From positions 6,108 through 28,512 of the forward strand of contig MU602974.1 of NCBI GenBank assembly GCA_025201865.1: a DNA stretch of 22,405 bases. Reading direction: 5' to 3'. The first letter of the stretch is position 1. The number at the start of each line of letters is the position of its first letter. This DNA is from Ramicandelaber brevisporus (Eukaryota > Kickxellomycota > Ramicandelaberales > Ramicandelaberaceae). Of the stretch, positions 1 to 10,200 are shown one piece after another. The position numbers and the translations under genes were made by a program. The notes under the pieces are model-generated. The model worked only from the letters and a program-made list of their open reading frames with translations. It did not search any database and had not been told where the DNA came from.

Positions 1-3000
1 TGGCCGAGGCATGACAGCAACACCTGCGAGCACGCCAAGCACAAATCCCATTACATTTGCCATGTTATCAACTCCAGGGACTAATAATCCAAATGTGATG
101 ACTAAAACCAGCATCAAGATTTGACTCCAGATGGTACGACCCATTACAAGAGGTCGATAGACTCTGATTGCAAAATCACCATTCGTCAGTGTATCAACCA
201 ATCTTAATCCAATCAGTCCAGCAACTGCAGAAGTCGCGCCAGTTGAATATGAATATGGACTCGCAAAAATGGAAGCAAACAGCATTCCGCCAACACCAGT
301 CAACATGTAGATTGCAGCAAACAAAAGAGAGCCAATACTTCCAGATCTGTAATCATCAATTGGCCGATGCAAACGAGGATCCCCTCTTCTTCTCTTCATG
401 CACCGCTCTGCAAACATCAGCTCCATCCATGCTCCAAATGTCAATTGAATAATGAGTATAAACAACAAGTGGACCAGCCCAACATGAATAAATAAAAACG
501 TTAAGAAACGAAACCATTGATACGGCTGAGAATCATCCTCAAACCCGCCAAATCCACAGATATCCTCCAGCTTGCAGTCTCTATGAGTAGTCAGCGGATT
601 GTTATGAACATCCATCGAGTCTCCATTGTGGAATTGATCGGGAACAACTGTCGAGTTGGGACATCTTAGCTGCTCGTTTATTATTCCAGTTTTCTTCATG
701 CACGGAGTGTATCTTGCGCCTGCATATACAAGAGTGAATGGAGCTGGACCAACCATTGTGTTTAACGGGGACAATGTGGGAGAATCCCGCTGAGAATGAG
801 TATGAATCAGACTGCCAGTCAAGTTATAGTTGATACCAAACACGGCAACCAGCGAGAGGAATTGAGCCACACACATTATCCAGATAAAATACGGTCTGAT
901 TCTGTTATGCCCCAGCGGAACTGCAGACTTAATCCCACGAAACACAGAACGAGGAATGCTCAACAAGACCGATCGACGAGGCTGCGTTGACTGAGGTAGA
1001 GGCGGCTGAAGAGTAAGGAGAGGTCGGGGCGGTGACAGAGGCATTGGAGCAATGCGAGTGTCTCCAAGAAGATTGTTGCCAACAATCGGATCTGGCCCAA
1101 GAGCGTTGCTGATAGTGGCAGAGTCGCGGCCAGCTGTAGTCTGGTTGGTCGCAGCTGAGGATACATTGATTCCAGGTGCACCAGACAATGTGCCAGCCAG
1201 AACTGCGGCACTGGCATTTGGATGGCTGGTCGCACTTCCAAAGATGTTAAGTTCATCGCCAAGCAGCGGCGCATCTGAGGCAGCGCCAGATGTGCCCGGC
1301 CGAATTGAGCTGTTTGTGGCTGTGGATGCATCAATATTAATGTTGGAAAGACCAGGCTGATAAAATAATCTTCGATACATCATCCATCTCTTGGTTTCGC
1401 TTGATTCCAGTCCAGCTGTGTTGTTTAAATGTAACTGACGGGATGTCTGACTTTGGATTGGCTGTTGTTGATGACTCAATTGACGAGTGTTTGCTGCCGA
1501 TGATGATGACTGAGGAGGCAAATGCGATTGTAGTCGAAGCAAGTCTGTGCTTTGCACAATATCAAATGGCTGATAGCTGAGAGGAACTGGTACACTCGCA
1601 TCAAACGACTGCAGTTGGATGGACTGTGGTTGTGGCTGTTGTAGCTGCTGTTGTAGCTGTAGTTGCTGCTGTTGTACTGATGATAGCTGAAATGCCGTTG
1701 TACATGGCTGTGAAATTTGAGAGGCCAAGTTTGACAGACTCGGACGGCGACCATCTTCACTCGTTAACACTGCTGCTGCGCCAGTGCTGGCACTTGTCCC
1801 CACAAATGGCAATGCAGAGGTGATTCCAGTGCGAGTTGAACTCGACTTGTTTGAATGGCTTGATCCACTGCTGAGCTGCCGAACATGTTGTCTCAAGAAT
1901 CTCATTGGACCAAGCATTGCTTTAACAAACACATTTCCACCGCCTGTACTGTTTCCCCCGAACATACTTCCGCCTGCAGTTGAGCCAGCATCATAGCTGG
2001 GTACAACGAGGCCAAGATGACTTCCTGTGCCTGGGACAACCATTGGAGAATTTGCCGAATACGTGCGCTCATCCCGTGTTGCAACTGCACTCGTGTTTGC
2101 ACTGCTGAATCTAAAGTCAAAATCAAGATCATCACTAGTCGCTCCTGTTGGTGGTGGCAGAGGATACTGATGCTGAAAATGACCATGTTGATGAGACTGT
2201 GTGGACATATCTTCACTGATACCATTTGTGAATAGAGGTGCAGACAGCGGCACCTTCAGGGGTGGCTGTAGTTGTTGATGCTTCTGTAGCTGTAGCTGTG
2301 GCTGTGGCTGATGTTTATGCTGCAAAACCTTCTGGTCGATAGAGCCAGTTACTGGCACAATTGAAGTTGCTGACAAAAGAGCAGGCGAAAAATCCAATGA
2401 CTTGCTTTGGCGCTGATGTCGACTGCGAACTGAACCTGGTGACAATGTCGACTCCAATCCTCCTAGTGGATGTGCAATATTGGAAGTCGATGGCTGTCGA
2501 GGCTGTTGCAGTGCCTCTGGTTGCTCTTGAGGCTGCTGGAGAGGAGATGCAAACGATTCGCTGCCACGTGTTGTTCTTCGAGACATTTTTGTCGGTGATC
2601 TGCTCAATCCAAATCTTTCCACATAATACTGCGTGTCGATTGATGAAGTTGACGATTCCATTGATATCCGCATGTCAGCATTGACGCCGTGAACTGTCAA
2701 CGGATCCTGCACAGCATTCTCATCCTCGACGATGCCAGCAGCTGACAAGTCCAATGCATCACCAAATTCCAAAGAGACAGTGTCCTCAGGATGAGTATCA
2801 TCAAACCATGGCGCCATGTCGTGCTCACCGTGGTCATCGTGATCACCGTGATTATCGTGATTATCTGGAGAAGAGTGAGTGTATGACTGTGGACCATGGT
2901 AAACCGGAGATAGTTGCATCTGGTGGCTGTATGGAGACATTGTTTGCTGATGATGCTGTTGCTGTTGCTGCTGTGTTTGTCGTAGCTGTGAACTGGGAGG

Positions 3001-4926
3001 AGTCACTAATAGCGCAGCATCAGTGCTCTGAGATCGATTATGTCGTTCAAGCAACTCGATCTGCTCTGCCGTCAGAAGTGTCGAGTCATTGCCTTCACTG
3101 CCAAAGTAGACTTGACCAAGACTGGTCACTGCAGCTGCCGTGTTTCTTCGAGAGCCCATCAGCACTTGAGGCGATGTGTTGGATCGACTGTGTCCACTCG
3201 CATTGGGCTCATGAGCAGTTAATGCCGCTGCTGCTGCTGACCGCGCTGCATCCTCTGCCCTCAGTGCAGCCGATGCATATGCAGCGCTTGACGAATCTGA
3301 CATTTCGTCTCCAGATCCAGGTGCCACTGCTGCTGCTGCAATGATAGGCGGAGATGATGGCGATCTTCTCCTGCTACTATCACTGCCTTGTCTTCCTCTT
3401 CCTCTTCCTCTTTTTCTGACATCGTTCGCATCGTCGCTGTCATCATCATATCTCAGTGCTGCTGTTCTTACTGGAGACGTATGCTGTGCGCGAGGCGATG
3501 ATTGTTGATGTTGCTGTTGCTGCTGTTGTTGATAGTGAATACGAGGCTGCTTTGGAGATATCGGTGGAGATGTTCTTGACTGCTGCGCTCCAGCTGCAAA
3601 TGCATACAATGCATCTCTTGGAATGAATCCGTGGCTTCTCTTGGTCTGCTGGTGCTGATGCTGTTGATGCTGCTGGTGTTGTGGTGTTGTTGGCGTCTGA
3701 GGCTGTGGATGTCGCTCACTGTGAGAAGTAGCAGTTGTGGGTGTCGGCAGCTGAGATGTGGAGATGTACGAGTGCAGAGAGGTGTGCGATCCAGTCAACG
3801 AAGTAGCAAGCGTTCCTCCTCTCAACGGCGTTGGCGGTAGCAAGGCTGGATACCCACTCGGCGTTGTTGGCGTCAATACACTTTGTCGACTAGATCTGTG
3901 CTGCAGTGAATGTTGTTGCTGTTGCTGTTGTTGTTGCTGTTGTTGGAAGGCAATGTTTGAAATGCCGAGTCCATATCCATACACCATTGTTTGTCCCCCG
4001 TTGGAACAGGCAGAAACAGGCTGAGGCAGCGTCGACTGATGGAAAGCGCGAGTTGGCTGTGTTGGTGTGCTTTGCTGTAACTGTAGCTGTAACTGTAGCT
4101 GTGATTGTAGCTGCTGTGGTGGGTGTAGCGGTTGTAGCGATTGTAGCGGTTGTTGTTGAGTTCGTGGCGATACTGAAGAGGGAGTCAGCGATGACGGATC
4201 CGCTGGACTATTCACGCGAGACTGACCCTGCTGCAACTGTTGATCTCGCTCAGGATGCAAGGGCGTGAGAATGCCATGACTACCACCACCACCACCACCA
4301 CTCGCATTGCCACTGATACTCTCTCCTGGCTGGCTATTATTAACTGATGGAGGCGTGAGAGACTGATGTTGTCGCTGTTGCTGAAGTTGCAGCCTTTGAC
4401 GTGCACTGGCAGATGCTTGTCTCTGATCTCTATTTGGCAATGCTGACGATGCTGGCACTGTTGTCGTCGTCGCTGTCTTTGTTGTTGCTGTTGTTGTTGT
4501 CAGTGTGGCTGTAGCTGTTAGTGGGCTGAATGTGCTCTGATGCCGTGGGAGATTTGGCGATGGTAAAGGTGATTTACGAGGAACGTCAAGTGCTGCTGGT
4601 GTGGATGTGACTGCTCTTTGTGGAGATGATGACGGTGATGGCAATAATGCTGAAGCTTGATTGAAGAGCCTCACTCTGCCACCACCACCACCGCTGCTGC
4701 TGCCGTTGCTGCTGTTAGTGCTGCTATTGTTGCCTACAAACTGCAGTTGTTGCTGTTGTTGTTGATGTCGAATGCCCGTGTCAAAACTGTTACTCCTGGT
4801 TTGGTCTCCGAAACCACCGGTTGATGTCATTGCCGTTGCCGTTGCTGTTGCCGTTGCCGTTGTTGGCGGCGGCGTAACTCGTGGCAGTTGAGTCTGTGCC
4901 AAAGCAGCGTCATCTCGAGTGGTCAT
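1..4926 (-). CDS. Giant rhomboid-superfamily membrane protein, probable iRhom-like pseudoprotease (3' end outside window)
   Basis: The frame is open for 1,642 codons from ATG 4926-4924 to the window edge; an in-frame TGA at 4932-4930 lies just upstream, so this is the first possible Met. Residues 1 to about 1340 are low complexity (poly-Q near 326-340, Ser/Pro/His/Gly tracts) and should be disordered and cytosolic. The membrane domain follows: TM1 about 1344-1366; a loop with Cys 1409, 1422, 1451, 1457 and the motifs GARYTPC and CGFGGF; TM2 about 1474-1500 (WFRFLTFLFIH); TM3 about 1530-1555; TM4 from 1563 (GATSAVAGLIG); TM5 about 1603-1618; TM6 from 1623 (ANVMGFVLG). This order and the CGFGG and WFRF motifs match eukaryotic rhomboid/iRhom proteins. 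At the aligned active-site positions I see Ile1490 for the TM2 Asn, Thr1565 for the catalytic Ser and Asn1624 for the catalytic His. Active rhomboids cut membrane proteins; iRhoms instead regulate trafficking and degradation of clients in ER and Golgi. That role is inferred. Very sure of the superfamily, fairly sure of inactivity. Confidence 0.88.
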   Translation of the reverse strand, partial: MTTRDDAALAQTQLPRVTPPPTTATATATATAMTSTGGFGDQTRSNSFDTGIRHQQQQQQLQFVGNNSSTNSSNGSSSGGGGGRVRLFNQASALLPSPSSSPQRAVTSTPAALDVPRKSPLPSPNLPRHQSTFSPLTATATLTTTTATTKTATTTTVPASSALPNRDQRQASASARQRLQLQQQRQHQSLTPPSVNNSQPGESISGNASGGGGGGSHGILTPLHPERDQQLQQGQSRVNSPADPSSLTPSSVSPRTQQQPLQSLQPLHPPQQLQSQLQLQLQLQQSTPTQPTRAFHQSTLPQPVSACSNGGQTMVYGYGLGISNIAFQQQQQQQQQQQHSLQHRSSRQSVLTPTTPSGYPALLPPTPLRGGTLATSLTGSHTSLHSYISTSQLPTPTTATSHSERHPQPQTPTTPQHQQHQQHQHQQTKRSHGFIPRDALYAFAAGAQQSRTSPPISPKQPRIHYQQQQQQQHQQSSPRAQHTSPVRTAALRYDDDSDDANDVRKRGRGRGRQGSDSSRRRSPSSPPIIAAAAVAPGSGDEMSDSSSAAYASAALRAEDAARSAAAAALTAHEPNASGHSRSNTSPQVLMGSRRNTAAAVTSLGQVYFGSEGNDSTLLTAEQIELLERHNRSQSTDAALLVTPPSSQLRQTQQQQQQHHQQTMSPYSHQMQLSPVYHGPQSYTHSSPDNHDNHGDHDDHGEHDMAPWFDDTHPEDTVSLEFGDALDLSAAGIVEDENAVQDPLTVHGVNADMRISMESSTSSIDTQYYVERFGLSRSPTKMSRRTTRGSESFASPLQQPQEQPEALQQPRQPSTSNIAHPLGGLESTLSPGSVRSRHQRQSKSLDFSPALLSATSIVPVTGSIDQKVLQHKHQPQPQLQLQKHQQLQPPLKVPLSAPLFTNGISEDMSTQSHQHGHFQHQYPLPPPTGATSDDLDFDFRFSSANTSAVATRDERTYSANSPMVVPGTGSHLGLVVPSYDAGSTAGGSMFGGNSTGGGNVFVKAMLGPMRFLRQHVRQLSSGSSHSNKSSSTRTGITSALPFVGTSASTGAAAVLTSEDGRRPSLSNLASQISQPCTTAFQLSSVQQQQLQLQQQLQQPQPQSIQLQSFDASVPVPLSYQPFDIVQSTDLLRLQSHLPPQSSSSAANTRQLSHQQQPIQSQTSRQLHLNNTAGLESSETKRWMMYRRLFYQPGLSNINIDASTATNSSIRPGTSGAASDAPLLGDELNIFGSATSHPNASAAVLAGTLSGAPGINVSSAATNQTTAGRDSATISNALGPDPIVGNNLLGDTRIAPMPLSPPRPLLTLQPPLPQSTQPRRSVLLSIPRSVFRGIKSAVPLGHNRIRPYFIWIMCVAQFLSLVAVFGINYNLTGSLIHTHSQRDSPTLSPLNTMVGPAPFTLVYAGARYTPCMKKTGIINEQLRCPNSTVVPDQFHNGDSMDVHNNPLTTHRDCKLEDICGFGGFEDDSQPYQWFRFLTFLFIHVGLVHLLFILIIQLTFGAWMELMFAERCMKRRRGDPRLHRPIDDYRSGSIGSLLFAAIYMLTGVGGMLFASIFASPYSYSTGATSAVAGLIGLRLVDTLTNGDFAIRVYRPLVMGRTIWSQILMLVLVITFGLLVPGVDNMANVMGFVLGVLAGVAVMPRP
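4832..4861 (-). repeat. Hexanucleotide repeat (gccgtt)5 inside the rhomboid-like gene
   Basis: Five tandem hexamers, the third being gctgtt, are read on the minus strand as alternating Thr-Ala near residue 27. The same hexamer occurs nine times in the RING gene at 14381-14434, where another frame gives Asn-Gly. Confidence 0.85.
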
Positions 4927-5740
4927 CTCTCAAACCGCGCTGAAGAAAAATACAAAAAAGCCAACGGTTTTGTTTTGTTCTTTTTGTTCTATTTGTTCTG
5001 GTGGTTTGGCAAGCAATTGTAGATATCGGGGGCGGACGCACAATATACAAAACACAGCAGCAACGCAAACGCAAGCGGGCGCAAGTAGAAAAAGAAAATA
5101 CACTTGTTTATTCGAATGGAGAGAGAGAAAAAGAGAGAGTAAGCCTTGGGTTGACTGAATGAATCAAACTGGAGCGGGTAAGTGAGTGAGTGAGTGGGAG
5201 TATGGACTGTTTGTGATGTGCGATGTGGTATGTAGGTCAATTGTTCACTCTTGTTCACTCTGTTTTTATTTCTGCAAGTGTATGTGTAAGTATCACAACC
5301 CCCACACCTGTATCAACCACGCGCGTTATTCAAGATGTATGGAGGAGAGAGTGAGAGAGCGACAGAGCGACAGAGCGAGAGAGATGCAAATGATGATGAA
5401 TGACTGCCACCGATGAGCACTACGTAAAAAAAAAACCCACAAATGTATTTGGGGGGAAGAGGAGGAAGGAAGTGCAGAATGTGGGCAGTGAGTGGAGTGC
5501 AGCTGAAGTGTTGTTGTTGCTGTTGTTGTTGCTGTTGGGTCGATAGTGGCGTTGGAATTGTGGTCTTCTTCTGCGCTGGAACTGATTGACGCTCGACGGA
5601 GCCAACCGCAATGCTCAGAGTGATCGACAGCGAGAGCTGCGTTTGATGAAGTTTTGGTCAGGAGTAAACTTTTTGTACAATGCAAGTCTGGATAATATCT
5701 GCAAAGCGTTTGTTACAATGCAAATCTGATTGTTTGATCA

Positions 5741-5764
5741 ATGAATGAATGAATGAATGAATGA
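5741..5764. repeat. (atga)6 microsatellite
   Basis: Six perfect tandem copies of atga in the divergent spacer. Confidence 0.9.
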
Positions 5765-6231
5765 AGCACCGTATCGGAGGCAAACAACAACAACAGTAAG
5801 CCAAAAAGGTGCTGTGACAAGGAGTATACCGGAAACGGAGGATACTGCAGTGTGAATGTATTCCTGGTACAATTAGGAGGTAGGTAGGTAGCCAGCCGGC
5901 AGTACTTGGAGCGGAATGGCAAGAATTGTATGGGCAACAACAAGTCACAAATAAAGTATCTCAAGAAAACTGAAGAATCGATATGAATGGAAGGCAAAGC
6001 AAGGCGAGGCAAGGCAAAGAAAAGAAAAGCAAAGAACAGCAACCGTCGTCTGTAGACTGCAACAGTAAAGATAGAATTCACTCACACTCACACTTACACT
6101 TACACTCAAACAAGCACACAAACAAGCGCAGCAGTCGGGTTATTTTTTCCTCCTCTTCTTTTTGGTTGTGAACTTCAATATGCCAGTCGCCAAAAGTAAA
6201 AGTGAAAAAATAAACGATGAGTGAGGTGAAC

Positions 6232-6295
6232 TGAAGTGAAGTGAAGTGAGACGAGGCGAAAGTGAGAGTGGGTGAGTGAGTGAGTGAGTGAGTGA
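6232..6295. repeat. (gtgaa)n followed by (gtga)n repeats
   Basis: A pentamer gtgaa run at 6232-6249 is followed about 20 bp later by a tetramer gtga run at 6272-6295. The two units differ by one base, which suggests related slippage origins. Confidence 0.85.
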
Positions 6296-6360
6296 CTTGT
6301 TGGGTTTACTGGAAGAGGAGAGAGGAAGTGCAGGTGAGGGCGGATGAAGAAATGGATGAC

Positions 6361-6441
6361 TGTCCTGTCCCGTCCTGTCCTGTCCTACCCTGTCTCGTTC
6401 CGTTCTGTTCTCTCTCTTTCTCTTTCTCTCTCTCTCTCTCG
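6361..6441. repeat. (tgtcc)n pentamer run plus (tc)n tract
   Basis: The sequence is an almost pure pyrimidine tract, with imperfect tgtcc/cgtcc units to about 6400 and then tc dinucleotides to 6441. It could be polymorphic between isolates. Confidence 0.85.
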
Positions 6442-6875
6442 CTTTAAGCGCACGCCAGCAGATGAATATCACACACTGTCCGATGCACAAGAGAAGGCGT
6501 AAACTGCTGATACGGTAAAAAAAAAATAAACAAAGTAGATTTGATGTTTGCGTGAGTGACTGTGATGAAGAATGTGATGAAAAGGAAGGGAAGCAATGCA
6601 TCTCAAGTTATATCTATGCGCTGCAAGATGATGAAGTTGGTAGTGAGATGTGCTTGGCGGCAATAATCAAAGTGCGTCAACAGTGCGCAAATCTGGGGTC
6701 ATTTCAGACTGCCAGATGCCGCCAAGGCCAAATTTAGCTCTGACATGATAAGAGAGAGAAAAGAAAACAAGCCAACAGAGAAAGACAAAGAGAGATGGCT
6801 ACTGCGGCAAACGAAGGGAAGGAAGGAAGGGGCAGTGGCATCATCTTTACAAGCTGACTGACCAGCCGTTGTGTA

Positions 6876-6904
6876 TGGATGGATGGATGGATGGATAGAT
6901 AGAT
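6876..6904. repeat. (ggat)n grading into (agat)n
   Basis: About five ggat units pass directly into about three agat units, a compound tetranucleotide microsatellite about 400 bp before the SEC1 start. Confidence 0.88.
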
Positions 6905-7229
6905 ATGTGACGTGGCAACATGGAAGTTGGATAATGAATGAACGGTTGGTTGGTAGCTCTATCGTCGTGTCCAGAACGGAGTATTCCACGTGACATTGTT
7001 AAAGAAGCAGCAATGTGCAACATACAAAAATAGGAATGCACATGGGGCAAATATAAATCCGCATGGAAATAGCAGGGGTTGTTGAGCGTGTAGCGTGGAG
7101 CGTTTGCAAACGCTATATGGGGACGGTGGTGGTGGTTTCGCTCGCTCGTTCTATTACTTTCCCTCTCTAGTCATCTATTTCGAAAAAAGTACTCACTGTC
7201 GGCATCTATTGCTACTATTACAACAACAG

Positions 7230-7279
7230 GTGAGCTACCAGAGACATCAGCTTGAAGCTTCTCTCTCTTTTTGTAACAG
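7230..7279 (+). other. Candidate 50-nt intron in the SEC1 5' leader
   Basis: A donor-like cag|gtgagc at 7230 and a polypyrimidine acceptor ctctctttttgtaacag ending at 7279 frame a 50-nt segment of usual fungal intron size. Removing it deletes the upstream in-frame ATG at 7252 and leaves ATG 7300 as the start, 20 nt into the next exon. No strong branch-point consensus is visible, so this is a prediction. Confidence 0.45.
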
Positions 7280-7299
7280 CAGCAATAGCCACCACCACA

Positions 7300-10200
7300 A
7301 TGTGGGCAAACGCCGGGAACAGTGGTCGCAGCGGGTCATCAGCATCTTCCATGCGAAGCGCTGCTGGATTGGCAGCAACACGTACCCAGCAGGCTCATCT
7401 GACCAGAGCCAACGCCTCGCTTGCGCCGTCCGTCTCGCTGCGTACTTTGCACAAGCAGCAAATCATCAAGTCAATCACGTCTGTGCAGCCAGCGAACCAA
7501 TACAAGCTGCTGATTCTGGATTCTCAGACGTTTCGCTTCGTTGGATCGCTATTGTCGCAGAATGAAATCCTGGACTTGGATGTCATGCGCACCGAGCTGC
7601 TGGAGAGCCAGCGACTGCCTGATCAACTGACGGAGGCAATCTACATCATTGAGCCAAATTCCGACAACATTGCTCGCTTGATTGCCGACTGTACTCGCTC
7701 GTCAGCTTCTAGCGGTGGCCATTCATCGTCAAAGAGCGACAGATTGCAGCGTCTTGGCGGTGGAGGTGGTGGAGGAGGGCCACGAATGGTTCCAGATCCA
7801 CTGTATGCAGCTGTTCATGTGTTCTTTACTGGCGAGCTGGACGACTCTCTGTTCAACCAGCTCAAGGCATCTCCAGCCATCAACATGTTCCGCACGCTGA
7901 AGGAGTTGTTTATGGACTTTTACGGATTCGAAGCTGGCACCTTTTTGACTGTTCCTCCCGTTGTGCCACAGAGAATGCATAACAGCCTGATTAGTGGTGG
8001 CAACTCGTTCCATCGGCTATTTTCACCAATGTCTGAAAGATTCTGCAACTCTCATTTGGAAGTGGTGGCAAAGAGAATTATGGCCGCATGCTCTGGCATT
8101 GGAGTTACTCAGCCTCCAGTCATTAGATATTGGCGCAACAATGAAGAAGAAAACACTATTGCCAAAAGACTGGCCATGTATGTACAGGTTGAGTTTGACA
8201 AGCTGAGTCCTCCAGAGTCTGGCTCCTCGAGCAAATCAACTGGATCACGAACTGAAATGCTGGTTGTTGACCGCACTATCGACCAGTATGCCCCGTTGTT
8301 GCATGAATTTACATATCAAGCAATGGCGATGGACCTTGTTGGAAAATCAATCTCAGTCTGCGGTGCTGACGGACCAAACTATGGAAAACTAATGTACACA
8401 TATGTAGCTGAAACTGGACAAGGAAACTTGACAAAGGACTTTTATCTGGACGACTCTGCTGATTCGCTGTGGGCCAAATATCGCCACTCGCACATTGTTA
8501 ATGCTCAAGAAGAGATTGTGGCACAGTTTAGACAAGTCATGGCGGAAGGACAGTCTCTTGAAGAGATTGGAAACACCCAGAGTGGGAACAAACCATCCGT
8601 GGCTGCTTTGAGAGATGCCGTCTATTCTCTGCCAGAATATCAGGAAAAGAAGGCGGTGTATTCTGCACACATCAAGCTGCTCTCAGAGTGTATGGATGCA
8701 TTTAGACAGCGGCAGATGCCAAAGGTTGCAGAAGTTGAACAAGACATGGTTATGGGTGTATCATCCGATGGAATTAAAATCGAAAGCATTGAAAACACGC
8801 TGATTCCACTACTGGGTTCACTTGGATCATCGTCGGAACAGCTCAGTGACAAACTGCGACTCCTTTTATTGTATGCCATCAACAAGGCTGGTGATATCAG
8901 AGATGTAGATCGCCGCAGATTGATTCAGTTGGCTAAATTGGACATTTCATCTTCGCAGCAAGTGATGGATGCACTCAGATATGTCGGCGTTCGATTCGAT
9001 CAGCTGCCTCCAGTTCGTGCATCGCAGCCGCTCAATGGCTCAGCAGTTGGTGACAATGAGTCGTTGTTTGGCAGATTGAAGAAGGGCATTCAGCAGTACA
9101 CCAAAGCTGGTCAAGATGGCACAGATTACAGCGGCTCACCCTATCAGTATTCTCGATACGTGCCTGAACTCAAGTTGATTGCACAATCACTGCTCAATAA
9201 CACTTTGGATATGGACAGATTCCCATACGTCAGACCACCGCCTCCATCTCTCGCTGAAGAGAGCAGACACTCTGGATACTCGCAGACACTGAGCGGCCGC
9301 GGCGAGCGATCGTACTCCAACAGCTCCGTAGCCACTTATTCTTCCACATATTCGCAGTCTTCATCCCACAGCCAGCAGCAACAACAACAGCAACAGCAGC
9401 GCCAGGTAACATCCTTGCGGTCGGCCAAGCCCAGTTGGCAGAAGCGTGACGGTCCCGGCAGCAGTGGCTCTCCGTTACCTGGTGGCGGCGGCGATGCTGG
9501 ATACGGTGGCAATTCTCCATCGGTATCCAGTCTCAACAATTCAATGTCTGGACTCAGTCTCGGCTCTGGTGGTGGCGGTGGTGGTGCTGGAGGAAGTGGC
9601 AACACGGCTGGCTCGAGCAGCAGTGGTTCGCAGCGAGACCGGCTTATCATCTTCATGGCTGGCGGTGCAACCTACTCTGAATTGAGAGCAGCCCACGAGA
9701 TTGCCAAATCAAGCGGTAAGGAAGTGTACATTGGCGCCACTGGTCTGTTGACACCGATATCGTATATTGAAGAACTGCGTAACCTGCCACATGCGCTGTC
9801 CGGTGATCCAAGCGGTGGTCATCCAACATCTGGCATTGTCCGTAACATTACACCACGCACTAACTCGCTCGCCTCGAACGCGCCTCAGCCTCCCCATGCT
9901 CCGCCTGGATTGAGATCATCTCGATCGATTCGCGATGTCCGCGGCAATGGCTCAAATGGAATCTCGCCTTCTCAGCAAGAGTCAGGCGGTGGATACGTGC
10001 CAGCGTACTTTGCAAAGACTGCGCAAAACCAGCCATATCAGCAGCCGCCAGCAACTCCTCCTTCAGCTCCATCAGCCTCTCGCTACGATCCTCGCTACAA
10101 CGCAACTCAAGTCAGCATTAATCCGCCGTTGGGAAATACCAGTCAGCCGTCGTCTCGCTCTCACAGCAGCGGATATGTGCCAAGCCAGCCACCTCCCCCA

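Larger units (their letters stand above)
4927..7299. promoter_or_regulatory. 2.4-kb divergent spacer between the rhomboid-like gene and SEC1, microsatellite-rich
   Basis: I see no credible gene here; open frames are short and made of repeat-derived residues. The stretch must hold the promoters and leaders of the two divergent genes. It contains at least eight separate short tandem repeats, with unit lengths of 2-5 bp and mostly purine/pyrimidine skewed: (gtga) 5182-5196, (gaga/gaca) 5340-5384, (atga)6 5741-5764, (gtag) about 5877-5891, (gtgaa) 6232-6249, (gtga) 6272-6295, (tgtcc) 6361-6400 with (tc) 6409-6441, and (ggat)/(agat) 6876-6904. A polypyrimidine-AG element on the minus strand ends at 4940, 13 nt before the rhomboid-like start, and looks like a leader-intron acceptor. 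No clear TATA box could be singled out. Confidence 0.6.

Noticed and set aside
2754-3344. Plus-strand open frame of 196 codons
   Set aside because: It lies antisense to the continuous rhomboid-like frame and translates to irregular, Cys/His-rich sequence without motifs.
5104-5122. Possible tRNA T-arm (attcgaat)
   Set aside because: The flanking bases do not form a T stem, and no acceptor or anticodon arm is found nearby.
6140-6601. Minus-strand frame of 153 codons in the divergent spacer
   Set aside because: It is generated by the tgtcc, tc and gtga repeats, and no domain or plausible start context is seen.
7252-7299. Signal peptide at the start of the SEC1 frame
   Set aside because: SM proteins are cytosolic, the segment overlaps a likely intron, and ATG 7300 has the better context.
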